Positions 30,135-38,891 are shown, counted from the first letter of the stretch. The stretch is 42,500 nucleotides of DNA from Bacillota bacterium (GCA_023511485.1 JAIMBH010000018.1:1-42500); one strand, 5' to 3'. Made by a program: numbers and translations. The notes: generated by a model not told the origin, from the sequence alone.

Positions 30135-32219
30135 TTATGAGCTTGCGGCTCTAGCTTTTTCGTATTCTTCGATGATCTTCTTTGCAGTATCTGTTGGGAC
30201 TTCCTCGTAGTGGTCAAACTCCATATGGTAAGCACCGCGACCCGAGGTTATCGAGCGAAGGGTGCTTGCATAGGTTGCCATTTCGGCGAGCGGAACAAGT
30301 GCGCTGATTGCCACATTTCGGCCGCGTGACTCTGAGCCAAGCGGCTTGCCTCTGCGGCTTGATAGGTCGCCGATAACATCTCCCATATATTGCTCGGGAA
30401 CTACAACCTCAACTTTCATAATCGGTTCTAGAAGAACCGGCTTGGCTTCCATGAAACCCTTCTTCATGGCAAGTGAACCCGCTATTTTAAACGCCATCTC
30501 GGATGAATCAACTGCATGATACGAGCCGTCATATAGTGTTACCTTAACATCGACGATGGGATAGCCCGCCAGGATACCCTGCTCCATGGTCTCTTTGATA
30601 CCTTTTTCAACCGCCGGGCGGTATTGCTGTGGAACGACGCCGCCAACGATCTGGTCGACGAACTCAAAGCCTCCGCCTCTGGGTAATGGCTCGATTTTAA
30701 TCCAAACATCGCCGAACTGGCCGCGCCCACCGGACTGTTTCTTGTGGCGTCCCTGAACAGACGCGCTTCCTTTAATTGTTTCTTTATATGGTATACGCGG
30801 TGCTGAGAGTTCTGCCTCTACACCGAACTTTCTTTTTAATCTCTCAGTTATGACATCAAGATGCATGTCGCCCATACCAGATATAACAGTTTGGCGGGTC
30901 TCGGTATCTCTTCTGACAGTTAGGGTCGGGTCCTCTTCAGCGATTCTGTTAAGCGATGTACCGAGTTTCTCCTCGTCTGCCTTGGTCTTTGCCGCCGCTG
31001 CTACTGATATAACCGGCTCGGGGAACTTGATGGCTGGGAACATAACCGGCGTTTTACCTTCTTCATTTAGGGTATCACCGGTCATTGTTTCGGCGAGTTT
31101 TGCAACAGCACCGATATCACCAGCAGGTATATCGGACACATCCTCCTGGGTTTTTCCCCGGACGACAAATACGTGGCCGACTCTTTCCTTCTTGCCCCTG
31201 CTTACGTTAACTACCGTCGAGTTGGCTTTGAGATTGCCCGAGAAGACTCTAAAGTAGCTTAGCTTTCCTACGTATGGGTCAGCTACGGTCTTAAATACAA
31301 ATGCTGCAAGCGGCTCGGAATCTGATGGTTTAACTTCAACATCCTGTTCGCTCTTCGGGTCAATTCCCTTGACCACACCTTTATCCACCGGCGAAGGCAG
31401 ATAATCGACTATTGCATTGAGAAGCCCCTCAACGCCAACAGCAGTGAAGGCTGCCGTGCATGTTACTGGAATAACCTGTCCTGATGCAATTGCGGCTTTT
31501 AATCCGGACATAATTTCTTTTTCGGAGAGCTCGCCTTCTTCAAGATACTTTTCCATCAGGGCGTCATCGCTTTCTGCAATGCGTTCGACCAATGCCTCGC
31601 GGGCCGATGCCACTTCGTCGGCCATGTCGGCGGGGATGTCCTCGACCGAGGTTTTTGCGCCCTCTGTTATATAGGCCTTTTGTTTTATTACATCTGCAAC
31701 GCCTTTAAAGCTTGATTCGCTTCCAATGGGAAGCTGAAGCGGGGTGACTTTGTCACTGTAAATTTCCTGCAATACGCGAAGCGTTTCGCTGAAGTTTGCG
31801 TGTTCTTTGTCCATTCTATTGACGATGACCAGCTTGGCAAGGTGATACTCGTCGGCAATTGCCCAGGTTCTCTCAGTTTGAACCTCGACGCCCGCTACAG
31901 CATCGACCACAACTGCTGCAATATCCACGGCACGCAGTGCCCCGTAGACTTCGCCGATAAAATCGGCATAACCTGGAGTATCAATAATGTTTATCTTGTG
32001 ATTGTTGAATTCAAAGGGTGCAAGGGAGGCGTTGATCGAGAATTTTCTTCTGATCTCTTCCGGGTCGTAATCGCTTACAGTATTGCCCTCATCAACCTTG
32101 CCAAATCGACTAACTGTTCCGGTGGTAAAAAGCATAGCCTCGGTAAGTGTAGTTTTGCCGCTTCCGCCGTGTCCAATTAAAGCTAAGTTTCGAATGTTTG
32201 CCGGCGCATATTTTTTCAA
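30135..32219 (-). CDS. Elongation factor G paralogue
   Basis: The protein has 694 residues. The GTPase domain has P-loop GHGGSGKT (16-23), DTPGYADF and NRMDK in place of the common NKxD. The EF-G domains II-V are complete (GEAD-type end with GRGAYHMEFDHYEEVP). It begins MKKYAPANIRNLALIGHGGSGKTT, the N-terminus typical of the second EF-G class rather than the str-operon protein, and it is not beside rpsG/rpsL or tuf. This class can have roles in ribosome recycling or be a translation back-up. GGGGAGGAG precedes the ATG. Function as a GTPase is sure; the exact role is not. Confidence 0.92.
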   Translation of the reverse strand: MKKYAPANIRNLALIGHGGSGKTTLTEAMLFTTGTVSRFGKVDEGNTVSDYDPEEIRRKFSINASLAPFEFNNHKINIIDTPGYADFIGEVYGALRAVDIAAVVVDAVAGVEVQTERTWAIADEYHLAKLVIVNRMDKEHANFSETLRVLQEIYSDKVTPLQLPIGSESSFKGVADVIKQKAYITEGAKTSVEDIPADMADEVASAREALVERIAESDDALMEKYLEEGELSEKEIMSGLKAAIASGQVIPVTCTAAFTAVGVEGLLNAIVDYLPSPVDKGVVKGIDPKSEQDVEVKPSDSEPLAAFVFKTVADPYVGKLSYFRVFSGNLKANSTVVNVSRGKKERVGHVFVVRGKTQEDVSDIPAGDIGAVAKLAETMTGDTLNEEGKTPVMFPAIKFPEPVISVAAAAKTKADEEKLGTSLNRIAEEDPTLTVRRDTETRQTVISGMGDMHLDVITERLKRKFGVEAELSAPRIPYKETIKGSASVQGRHKKQSGGRGQFGDVWIKIEPLPRGGGFEFVDQIVGGVVPQQYRPAVEKGIKETMEQGILAGYPIVDVKVTLYDGSYHAVDSSEMAFKIAGSLAMKKGFMEAKPVLLEPIMKVEVVVPEQYMGDVIGDLSSRRGKPLGSESRGRNVAISALVPLAEMATYASTLRSITSGRGAYHMEFDHYEEVPTDTAKKIIEEYEKARAASS

Positions 32220-32529
32220 TAAAATCTCCTCCCCTTAGCCTCTCGTTCTGAGAGCTTTAAAAGATTATTTAATTCTAAGCTATCAGCCGTCAGCTTTAGT
32301 TTTAGTAATCGTATTTAAATACGAAACAAATAGCTGAAGTTGGCTGCTGATAACTAACTGCTTCTTAAATCAAAGACTTGCAGGCTCGGGATTAAAGTAG
32401 AGCGAAGATCAACTAAGTTTTAAGGCTGCGAACCTTACAAGTTAATCCACGAGAACACAGAAAAACTTCGCTACTATTATACAGGAATAATCCTGCTGCA
32501 CAAATCAAGACTTTAAAACGAAATTAAGG
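32220..32529. other. Intergenic region upstream of the EF-G gene
   Basis: The 310 bases contain the hairpin repeat at 32277-32354 and otherwise AT-rich sequence. No gene is credible. The stretch from 32378 to 32530 lies behind the rhomboid gene and carries no clear terminator. Confidence 0.5.
32277..32354. repeat. Hairpin repeat copy 1
   Basis: The ends AGCTATCAGCCGTCAGCTTTA and (reverse complement) TAGTTATCAGCAGCCAACTT face each other, with the perfect palindrome CGTATTTAAATACG in the middle near 32310. The element is an imperfect long palindrome of about 78 bases. Related ends occur at 34393, 38194 and 38775. Confidence 0.7.
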
Positions 32530-33228
32530 TCAATAGTAAAATTGCCGGTTCCGACGCCTTCGTCCGGGCCAGAGAAGCGTTAGGAGAAATCCAACTATAA
32601 ACCCACCAATGTGAGCGAAATAAGCGACTCCGCCACCGCCCGGTGTACTTAAGAAGGCCGATAAGATCTGTAGTAAGAACCAAAATCCAATTACAATAAT
32701 TGCCGGAAGGCGAACAAGTTCAAAAAAGAAAATGATAGGGACGACCGTCAAAATCCGTGCGCTCGGAAAAAGTACAAGATAAGCGGCAAGTACTCCCGAT
32801 ATCGCGCCGCTTGCACCCAGGTTTGCTACTGACGAGTTAGGGTCGATAGCGATCTGGAGAAGAGACCCCCCAATTCCTGCCACGAGATAGAAGGCAAGGA
32901 ACTTGATCTTCCCGAAAGCGTCCTCAACATTGTTTCCAAAAATCCATAGAAACAGCATATTAAAGCCTATGTGCAGCGGTAATGGACTGTCATGCAAAAA
33001 CATCGAAGTAATCAACGACAGATAGACCGGCTGGATTTCGTTTGCTGTGACCGGGTGGCCGGTGACTATTGCTTTTGGAAAAAGCGCGTATCTATTGTAA
33101 AATTCGACGAGGGCTTCTTGGCTGGGTAAAAGAAGTGTGTAAACATAGATAGCTATATTTATTAAGATCAACGATACGGTTACGATTGGGAACCGCCGAG
33201 TAGGATTATCATCTCTAAGAGGCAGCAT
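32530..33228 (-). CDS. Rhomboid-family intramembrane serine protease
   Basis: The protein has 232 residues with six or seven helices. The catalytic Ser is in GASGAISG and the His in YFAHIGGFIVGFL; the HIGFNMLFLWIFG helix has the conserved His-x2-Asn. All key features of an active rhomboid are kept. It cleaves membrane proteins within the bilayer; no substrate is suggested by the neighbours. AATTTGGAGG precedes the ATG. A basic tail (RRRRNR) ends the protein. Confidence 0.93.
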   Translation of the reverse strand: MLPLRDDNPTRRFPIVTVSLILINIAIYVYTLLLPSQEALVEFYNRYALFPKAIVTGHPVTANEIQPVYLSLITSMFLHDSPLPLHIGFNMLFLWIFGNNVEDAFGKIKFLAFYLVAGIGGSLLQIAIDPNSSVANLGASGAISGVLAAYLVLFPSARILTVVPIIFFFELVRLPAIIVIGFWFLLQILSAFLSTPGGGGVAYFAHIGGFIVGFLLTLLWPGRRRRNRQFYY

Positions 33229-33562
33229 ATTTCCTCCAAATTATATGTTTTATACGATATTACCCTGAGGGCTACAGGATAACACGGGAGTCTCTCAATA
33301 CGCCTGTTGGCTTAAATTAGATACCAGTTTTGGACATATACTTTAGTATAGTTTAATCGAAAATTGAGAGTTGAAAATACTAGATTGAAAAGTAATCAGC
33401 CCTTTATAGGATAGCAAACAAAAACTAGTGCGCAAAAAGTAGTTCAGCCCTTTAGGGCTGCATGCGGGGCTAAAGAGCTGTGCTGCTTGCATAAGGGCTA
33501 AAGTCCTGCACTGCTTTTCAATTTGCGTTTTTAATTTTAACCCGTAAGGTGGGCGAGGTTTT
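33229..33562. other. Intergenic region with repeat-like sequence, upstream of mutM
   Basis: 334 bases between the divergent rhomboid and mutM genes. They include the palindrome-rich part at 33436-33515 described separately and AT-rich text near 33350-33410. No gene is credible. Confidence 0.5.
33436..33515. repeat. Repeat-like block of GGGCTAAAG/CAGCCCT motifs
   Basis: CAGCCCT-TT-AGGGCTG (33445-33460) is a perfect hairpin, followed by GGGGCTAAAGAGCTG (33466-33480) and AAGGGCTAAAGTCCTGCAC (about 33492-33511). The last two are degenerate relatives of one short motif. It looks like an interspersed element and no gene depends on it. Confidence 0.55.
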
Positions 33563-34390
33563 ATGCCGGAATTGCCAGAGACCGAAACCATAAAACGTGA
33601 ACTTGAGCAAACCGTAATCGGCCTGAGAATAACCGGTGTTGAGGTACCAGTGCCGATGGTATTAAGAGTGCCTGTTGACGAATTCAAAAAACAGATTACA
33701 GGCACAATTGTAACCGGTGCCGCAAGGAGGGCTAAAAACATCATACTGCACCTTTCAAACAACAAGGCTATTCTTTTTCACCTGATGATTTCCGGGACCC
33801 TCCTATACCTACCGGCTGATGCTCCATTAAAAGAGAAAACTCAAGTTATATTCAGACTCAATAACGGCTATGAGCTGAGATACCGCGACCCCCGTCTTTT
33901 TGGTTATGTGAAGCTGCTTTCTGAGAGCGATATTTCAAAAGCGCCAGAACTCAGCCATCTTGGTCCTGAGCCATTATCTGAAGATTTCACGTTTGAAAGG
34001 TTTAGAGAAATGTTAAAGCGAAGACCAAGATCAAGGATCAAGGCTTTGCTTTTGGACCAATCTTTTATCGCCGGAATAGGCAATATCTATGCGGACGAGA
34101 TACTCTTTTATGCGCGGGTTCTTCCGACAAGGCGGGCCGGAACTCTAACCGATGAGGAGCTCAAGCGCATGTATGAAGGTATGCGCAGTATATTAACCAA
34201 GGCCATTGAAGAGCGGGGAACCTCAATAATATCCTACGTTGATCTTTTTGGTAGAAAGGGCAATTATAAGAATTTCCTGAAGGTTCATGCGCGGGCCGGC
34301 AAGCCTTGCTTGAATGGCTGCACGGGGACGGTTGTAAAAACTGAAGTAGCAGGGAGAGGAACTTACTATTGCCCGAGTTGCCAAAAATAG
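33563..34390 (+). CDS. mutM: Formamidopyrimidine-DNA glycosylase
   Basis: The protein has 275 residues of usual length. It starts MPELPETET, so the catalytic Pro2 and Glu3 are present; the essential Lys is in RRAKNIILHL (about residue 57). The H2TH region has SFIAGIGNIYADEIL and the zinc finger CLNGCTGTVVK...CPSC closes it. It removes oxidised purines such as 8-oxoguanine and cuts the strand. GGTGGGCGAGG lies before the ATG. It is alone on its strand; next comes the B6 gene cluster. Confidence 0.96.
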   Translation: MPELPETETIKRELEQTVIGLRITGVEVPVPMVLRVPVDEFKKQITGTIVTGAARRAKNIILHLSNNKAILFHLMISGTLLYLPADAPLKEKTQVIFRLNNGYELRYRDPRLFGYVKLLSESDISKAPELSHLGPEPLSEDFTFERFREMLKRRPRSRIKALLLDQSFIAGIGNIYADEILFYARVLPTRRAGTLTDEELKRMYEGMRSILTKAIEERGTSIISYVDLFGRKGNYKNFLKVHARAGKPCLNGCTGTVVKTEVAGRGTYYCPSCQK

Positions 34391-34392
34391 TT

Positions 34393-34424
34393 GAGAGCTG
34401 AAAGCTGATGGCCGATAGCTTCTG
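34393..34424. repeat. Hairpin repeat copy 2
   Basis: AGAGCTGAAAGCTGATGGC and CGATAGCTTCTGC make one half of the element seen at 32277, 38194 and 38775. It follows the mutM stop after two bases. Confidence 0.55.
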
Positions 34425-34493
34425 CAGTTGCGACCTGCCCTTTTCTTTTGTAAGATTAAATAAATTAAATCAACGCGAAGGAGAAGTTCATAG

Positions 34494-35378
34494 ATGATCG
34501 AAACTGGAACACTTAGAGTAAAAACTGGCCTGGCTGAAATGCTAAAAGGTGGCGTCATTATGGACGTAACAAATAAAGAAGAGGCGAAGATTGCTGAGGA
34601 CGCTGGAGCTGTCGCCGTGATGGCGCTTGAACGTGTTCCTGCCGATATAAGGGCGGCCGGCGGAGTTGCCCGTATGGCTGACCCGACGAAGATAGAAGAG
34701 ATAATGAACTCTGTGACCATTCCTGTTATGGCAAAAGCCAGAATAGGGCATTTTGTAGAGGCACAGATACTCGAAGCTCTCGGAGTAGACTATATCGATG
34801 AGAGCGAAGTGCTTACTCCTGCCGACGAGGAACATCATATTAACAAATGGGATTTTAAAGTCCCATTTGTCTGCGGTTGTAGAAACCTAGGCGAGGCCCT
34901 GCGCCGTATATCTGAGGGTGCGGCGATGATCAGGACGAAGGGTGAGCCGGGCACCGGAAACATTGTTGAGGCGGTACGCCATATGCGCTCGGTAAATGAG
35001 GGCATCGCAGGGCTCAAAGGTCTGCGTGAAGATGAGCTATTTGCTGCTGCCAAAGATCTTCAGGCCCCATATGAATTAGTTAAGTGGGTGCATGATAACG
35101 GCAAACTGCCGGTAGTTAATTTCTCGGCCGGCGGCATAGCCACTCCAGCCGATGCGGCGTTGATGATGCAGCTTGGCGCAGATGGCGTATTTGTTGGCTC
35201 GGGTATATTTAAGAGTGCAGATCCAGCAAAACGAGCTAAAGCCATCGTTCAAGCGACGACTCATTATATGGACGCCGATCTTCTTGCAAAAGTATCGAAA
35301 GATCTGGGCGAGGCGATGGTGGGTATCGAGATAAGCCAAATTCCTGAAGCTGAGATGATGCAAGAGCGCGGGTGGTAA
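34494..35378 (+). CDS. pdxS: Pyridoxal 5'-phosphate synthase subunit PdxS
   Basis: The protein has 294 residues of usual length. It forms a TIM barrel that makes PLP from ribose 5-phosphate, glyceraldehyde 3-phosphate and ammonia. Motifs: [20 protein letters not shown] with the active Lys/Asp region, [46 protein letters not shown] and [30 protein letters not shown] precedes the ATG. The glutaminase pdxT follows after a structured gap of 104 bases, so they form the two-subunit synthase. The actinobacterial-type order pdxS-pdxT-yebC-ruvCAB begins here. Confidence 0.97.
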   Translation: MIETGTLRVKTGLAEMLKGGVIMDVTNKEEAKIAEDAGAVAVMALERVPADIRAAGGVARMADPTKIEEIMNSVTIPVMAKARIGHFVEAQILEALGVDYIDESEVLTPADEEHHINKWDFKVPFVCGCRNLGEALRRISEGAAMIRTKGEPGTGNIVEAVRHMRSVNEGIAGLKGLREDELFAAAKDLQAPYELVKWVHDNGKLPVVNFSAGGIATPADAALMMQLGADGVFVGSGIFKSADPAKRAKAIVQATTHYMDADLLAKVSKDLGEAMVGIEISQIPEAEMMQERGW

Positions 35379-35396
35379 CACATCGCACGAGTCTTA

Positions 35397-35460
35397 TAAT
35401 GCTATTGTTGGCACCGTAGCACTTTGGCGCAACGTCAGGTGCTTTTTAATTGTAGCATTA
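35397..35460 (+). promoter_or_regulatory. Nested stem-loop between pdxS and pdxT
   Basis: Outer arms TAATGCTA (35397-35404) and TAGCATTA (35453-35460) enclose an inner stem with AGCAC, TGGCG, CGTCA and GTGCT (35418-35443) plus TTTT, which resembles a terminator. A rival pairing, GGCACC (35410-35415) with GGTGCT (35438-35443), is possible. A TATAAT (35395-35400) overlaps the left arm. It could be an attenuator or processing site that sets pdxT level. Confidence 0.5.
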
Positions 35461-35482
35461 AACCAATAAAGGTCTGATTCAT

Positions 35483-36064
35483 TTGAATAGCGTAAATATT
35501 AAGATTGGCGTGCTAGCGCTGCAAGGTGCGGTACGCGAGCACATAAAACATATTGAACGACTAGGCGTTACGGGTAAAATCATCAAGTGGCCACATGAGT
35601 TGGGCGAAGTTGCCGGATTGATAATTCCGGGTGGGGAGAGCACGGCTATTGGCAAGCTAATGGTCGAGTACGGGTTTATTGACGCCATCCGAGACTTCCA
35701 TGCGAAAGGCAAGCCTATCTATGGTACATGTGCTGGGATGATTCTTTTGGCAAAGAAGATTACCGAGGGCGACCAACCGCTTCTATCATTGATGGATATC
35801 GAGGCCAGACGGAATGCATTTGGCCGCCAGCGGGAGAGCTTCGAGGCAGATTTAGACATTAAAGGTATCGGTCCTTTTAAAGCAGTATTCATCCGAGCTC
35901 CCTGGATTGAATCTATCGGCGACGGTGTCGACGTTTTGGCCGAATTTGATAATATTAAGGTGATGGCCAGGCAGGGAAGCCTTCTTGCTTCGGCGTTTCA
36001 TCCTGAGTTGACCGGGGATTTGCGGGTACATAAATACTTTCTAGAGATGGTAAAGGAGGCCTGA
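35483..36064 (+). CDS. pdxT: Pyridoxal 5'-phosphate synthase glutaminase PdxT
   Basis: The protein has 193 residues of usual length. It supplies ammonia from glutamine to PdxS. Motifs: IGVLALQGAVREH, LIIPGGESTAIG, the nucleophile Cys in YGTCAGMI and the catalytic His-Glu pair in SAFHPELTGD. The start is TTG 35483, supported by AAAGGTC about nine bases upstream and by the family N-terminus. The stop overlaps the yebC start by one base (TGATG), so the genes are translationally coupled. Confidence 0.95.
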   Translation: MNSVNIKIGVLALQGAVREHIKHIERLGVTGKIIKWPHELGEVAGLIIPGGESTAIGKLMVEYGFIDAIRDFHAKGKPIYGTCAGMILLAKKITEGDQPLLSLMDIEARRNAFGRQRESFEADLDIKGIGPFKAVFIRAPWIESIGDGVDVLAEFDNIKVMARQGSLLASAFHPELTGDLRVHKYFLEMVKEA

Positions 36065-36816
36065 TGTCAGGGCATTCTAAGTGGGCAACAATCAAACGCA
36101 AAAAAGGCAAAGAGGATGCCAAGCGTGGCAAGCTCTTTGGAAAGTTAAGCCGTGCGATAATGGTTGCTGCTCGAAATGGCAGCAACCCGGATATGAATCC
36201 GGCACTTGCCAATGCTATCGAGAAAGCAAAAAGCTACAGCATGCCGGCAGAAAATATCGAGCGCGCAATTAAAAAAGGCGCAGGCGAGTTGGGCGCAGAA
36301 AAATACGAAGAACTTACATATGAGGGCTTTGGCCCCGCTGGAGTCGCCGTTATGGTAGATATTATGACGGATAATCGTAACCGCACAGCCGCCGATATCC
36401 GCCATATCTTTACTAAGTACGGAGGAAGCCTCGGCTCATCGGGTTCGGTCGCCTGGATGTTTGATCGCAAGGGAACGATTACTATCAGCAAGAGCCATCC
36501 TATTGGTGAAGAAGAGCTGTTTTCACTGGCGGTCGAAGCAGGAGCAGAAGATATGACAAGCGAAGATGACCAGTGGCAGATAACAACTGATCCGGCAGAA
36601 CTTAACTTTGTTAAGAATGTAATTGAGAAACATGGCATACCGATTGAGCTCGCTGAGATATCTTTGATACCGAAGAATCCGGTTCGGCTAAGCAAGGAAG
36701 ATGCCGAGAAAGTGCTAAGGTTTGTAGATGCTCTCGAAGATAACGACGACGTGCAGGATGTTTTTAGTAACTTCGATATACCGCCTGAAGTGATGGAGCA
36801 GATTGCCGGGTCTTAG
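36064..36816 (+). CDS. yebC: YebC/PmpR family regulator or translation factor
   Basis: The protein has 250 residues of usual length. It starts MSGHSKWATIKRKKGKEDAK, the family signature, followed by FGKLSRAIMVAAR and a long conserved middle with ENIERAIKKGAGE, YEGFGPAGVAVMVDIMTDNRNRT and SSGSVAWMFDRKG. YebC proteins are DNA-binding regulators in some bacteria and ribosome-linked factors that help proline-rich translation in others. GGAGGCCTG lies before the ATG, with a one-base overlap to pdxT. A terminator follows at 36852. Confidence 0.96.
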   Translation: MSGHSKWATIKRKKGKEDAKRGKLFGKLSRAIMVAARNGSNPDMNPALANAIEKAKSYSMPAENIERAIKKGAGELGAEKYEELTYEGFGPAGVAVMVDIMTDNRNRTAADIRHIFTKYGGSLGSSGSVAWMFDRKGTITISKSHPIGEEELFSLAVEAGAEDMTSEDDQWQITTDPAELNFVKNVIEKHGIPIELAEISLIPKNPVRLSKEDAEKVLRFVDALEDNDDVQDVFSNFDIPPEVMEQIAGS

Positions 36817-36851
36817 GTTTAAATTTATAGTTACCATGTGAAAGATTAGAG

Positions 36852-36880
36852 CAGTCGACCATTGGCGGTTGACTGTTTTT
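36852..36880 (+). terminator. Terminator after yebC
   Basis: CAGTCGACC (36852-36860) pairs with GGTTGACTG (36867-36875), followed by five T residues. It ends the pdxT-yebC transcript. Confidence 0.9.
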
Positions 36881-37060
36881 CTATTATAATCAAACAAGTG
36901 TTCGAATAACTCGCTCATGGCTCAGCGTTCAGCAGTATTAATTGTCAACCATAAGTTATTTAAGGTTTACAGTTTTTGATTTTGAATTTTTAATTGAGCG
37001 GTCTCTTTTTAAGTTAAAATATAGCTATTCGCTATAACGTTCATACACGAGAGGTTCTAA

Positions 37061-37573
37061 ATGGTCATCCTATCAGTCGATCCGGGTACCGCGACAACAG
37101 GATACGGCGTCGTAGAGTATCTAGGAAATCGTTTTAAGCTTAAGGACTTTGGGGTCATAACGACTGAGTCAAAAATAGCGACGGAGTTTCGTCTTCAGCA
37201 GATTTACGAACACTTAAGGAATCTTATGGTTAGGCACAGGCCCGATTGTTTTGCTGTTGAGCAACTCTTTTTCAACTCAAATACGCGAACGGCAATAGCC
37301 GTAGGTCAGGCCCGCGGTGTTTGCCTTTTAGCCGCGGCAGATGGTAAGCTGCCTGTTTACGAATATACGCCCCTTCAAGTAAAACAATCAGTGGTTGGTT
37401 ATGGAAGGGCGAGTAAGTCTCAGGTTCAACAGATGGTAAAAGCAATACTCAATCTGGATGAGATTCCTAAGCCGGATGATGCCGCTGATGCGCTGGCTAT
37501 TGCGATCTGCCACGCGCACTCGTATCGGGTAAACGATGTTACCAGGAGAATGTTAAATGATAGCATTCCTTAG
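37061..37573 (+). CDS. ruvC: Holliday junction resolvase RuvC
   Basis: The protein has 170 residues of usual length. RuvC cuts Holliday junctions. The four acidic residues are visible: Asp in LSVDPGTATTG, Glu in CFAVEQLFF, and the Asp pair in KPDDAADALAIA. GAGAGGT precedes the ATG. A weak promoter (TTGAGC at 36994, TAAAAT at 37015, 15 bases apart) lies upstream. Its end overlaps ruvA by 17 bases. Confidence 0.96.
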   Translation: MVILSVDPGTATTGYGVVEYLGNRFKLKDFGVITTESKIATEFRLQQIYEHLRNLMVRHRPDCFAVEQLFFNSNTRTAIAVGQARGVCLLAAADGKLPVYEYTPLQVKQSVVGYGRASKSQVQQMVKAILNLDEIPKPDDAADALAIAICHAHSYRVNDVTRRMLNDSIP

Positions 37574-38153
37574 GGGAAAACTTGAAGATAAAGATGTCGG
37601 GTACGCCGACATAGATGTAAACGGAGTTGGATACCGTGTATCTATGTCCAACAATTCCCTTGCCGCTATGCCAGCAAGGGGTGAGCCGGTTTTTGTCTAC
37701 ACATACACTTATGTGCGGGAAGATACACTCCAGCTATTTGGTTTTGCTTCAACCGGTGAGCGTGAGCTTTTTGAGAAGTTGATTACGGTGAGCGGCATAG
37801 GTCCTAAAGTTGCACTTGCCATACTCTCTGCATTTGATGTTGATTCATTAAAACAAGCTATCGTGGGTGAAGATATCGCGCTCATAACTTCTGTTCCAGG
37901 CATCGGGAAGAAAAACGCGCAGCGGCTTATCCTTGAGCTTAAAGAGAAGCTCACCTTGTCAGATACCGGACTTTTGCCGGCAAAACAGGTAAAAGACCTG
38001 TCCATCTATGAGGAGGCCAGAAGCGCGCTGCTGAGCCTTGGCTATTCGCCTGCTGAGGCAAAAAAGTCTCTTGAAGGTTTCAACGAAGATGTGGATGAAA
38101 TAAGCGTCGAGTCGCTTATAAAGCATGCCTTAAAGAACCTAGTGAAAAGTTAG
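37557..38153 (+). CDS. ruvA: Holliday junction branch migration protein RuvA
   Basis: The protein has 198 residues of usual length. It starts MIAFLRGKLEDK with the OB-fold, then two helix-hairpin-helix motifs with KLITVSGIGPKVALAILS and ITSVPGIGKKNAQRLILELKE, and the C-terminal domain III that contacts RuvB (EEARSALLSLGYSPAEAKKS). It tetramerises on four-way junctions and loads RuvB. It overlaps ruvC by 17 bases, so translation is coupled. ruvB is not directly next: a pyrophosphatase gene and two hairpin repeats lie between. Confidence 0.96.
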   Translation: MIAFLRGKLEDKDVGYADIDVNGVGYRVSMSNNSLAAMPARGEPVFVYTYTYVREDTLQLFGFASTGERELFEKLITVSGIGPKVALAILSAFDVDSLKQAIVGEDIALITSVPGIGKKNAQRLILELKEKLTLSDTGLLPAKQVKDLSIYEEARSALLSLGYSPAEAKKSLEGFNEDVDEISVESLIKHALKNLVKS

Positions 38154-38193
38154 GTCGTTACTAGCATGCAGGTTTTGGTTAAAATAATTATGA

Positions 38194-38232
38194 AGCCGTC
38201 AGTTAATAGCTGATAGTTGATAGCTGACGGCT
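38194..38232. repeat. Hairpin repeat copy 3
   Basis: AGCCGTCAG (38194-38202) and CTGACGGCT (38224-38232) are perfect inverted arms around TTAATAGCTGATAGTTGATAG, in which AGCTGATAG recurs. It lies just before the ppa ATG at 38257. The sequence just upstream (GTTTTGGTTAAAAT at 38172-38185) repeats 5387-5400. Confidence 0.75.
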
Positions 38233-38256
38233 AAATCCGAAAGGTCGTGTCAGAAA

Positions 38257-38775
38257 ATGATTGAGCGGGATTTTAAAACCATTATGGTAATAGTTGAGAT
38301 ACCAAAAGGAAGCCGTAATAAATATGAGTGGGATGAAAAGCTCGGGCTTTTTAAATTTGACAGGTTACTTTTCTCCTCGGTTCATTATCCCGTGGATTAC
38401 GGGTTTATTCCCGAAACGCTTGCCGAAGATGGTGATGCTTTGGACGCTCTTGTAATAGTAACAGAGCCAACATTTACCGGATGCGCTATTGAGGCAAAGC
38501 CGGTGGGTCTATTTAAGATGTTTGATGAAAAGGGTCCGGACGATAAGATTCTTTGTGTTCCGGTTGCCGATCCTATATGGAATTATATAGACGATTTGGT
38601 AGAAGTGCCGACCCACTTCTTAAGCGAGATAAGCAATTTTTTTGAGATATACAAAGAACTTGAGGCAAAAATAACTGGCATTGAGGGATGGGAGCCTAAA
38701 GAGTCGGCCATCAAAACGATTGAAGAAGCCAAAGCAAGATATAAAGCGAAAAAGGCCGGAAAGAAAATCTCTTAA
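38257..38775 (+). CDS. ppa: Inorganic pyrophosphatase, family I
   Basis: The protein has 172 residues of usual length. It breaks pyrophosphate to phosphate, drawing biosynthesis forward. Motifs: VIVEIPKGSRNKYEWDEK (the Lys/Arg substrate site), the metal-binding DYGFIPETLAEDGDALDALV, and VADPIWNYIDDL. The family signature D-x-D-P-x-D is DGDALD here (Ala in place of Pro), within the known range. AAAGG stands about 14 bases before the ATG. It interrupts the ruvA-ruvB pair; hairpin repeats flank it on both sides, so it may have been inserted together with them. Confidence 0.95.
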   Translation: MIERDFKTIMVIVEIPKGSRNKYEWDEKLGLFKFDRLLFSSVHYPVDYGFIPETLAEDGDALDALVIVTEPTFTGCAIEAKPVGLFKMFDEKGPDDKILCVPVADPIWNYIDDLVEVPTHFLSEISNFFEIYKELEAKITGIEGWEPKESAIKTIEEAKARYKAKKAGKKIS

Positions 38776-38862
38776 AAAGCTATCAGACATCAGCTTTTAA
38801 GACAACAGCATTAGGAATCTAGTTTTTAGCTGATAACTGATAGCTCAAGTGCTGATGGCTAT
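38775..38862. repeat. Hairpin repeat copy 4
   Basis: The ends AGCTATCAGACATCAGCTTTT and GTGCTGATGGCTATA face each other as inverted relatives, with TAGCTGATAACTGATAGCTC between. It spans about 88 bases between ppa and ruvB. Confidence 0.7.
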
Positions 38863-38891
38863 AAGAAAAGAATATTAGATAAGGATTAAAC

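Noticed and set aside
36234-36695. Reverse-strand frame of 153 codons
   Set aside because: Antisense of the conserved yebC gene, with no supporting signal.
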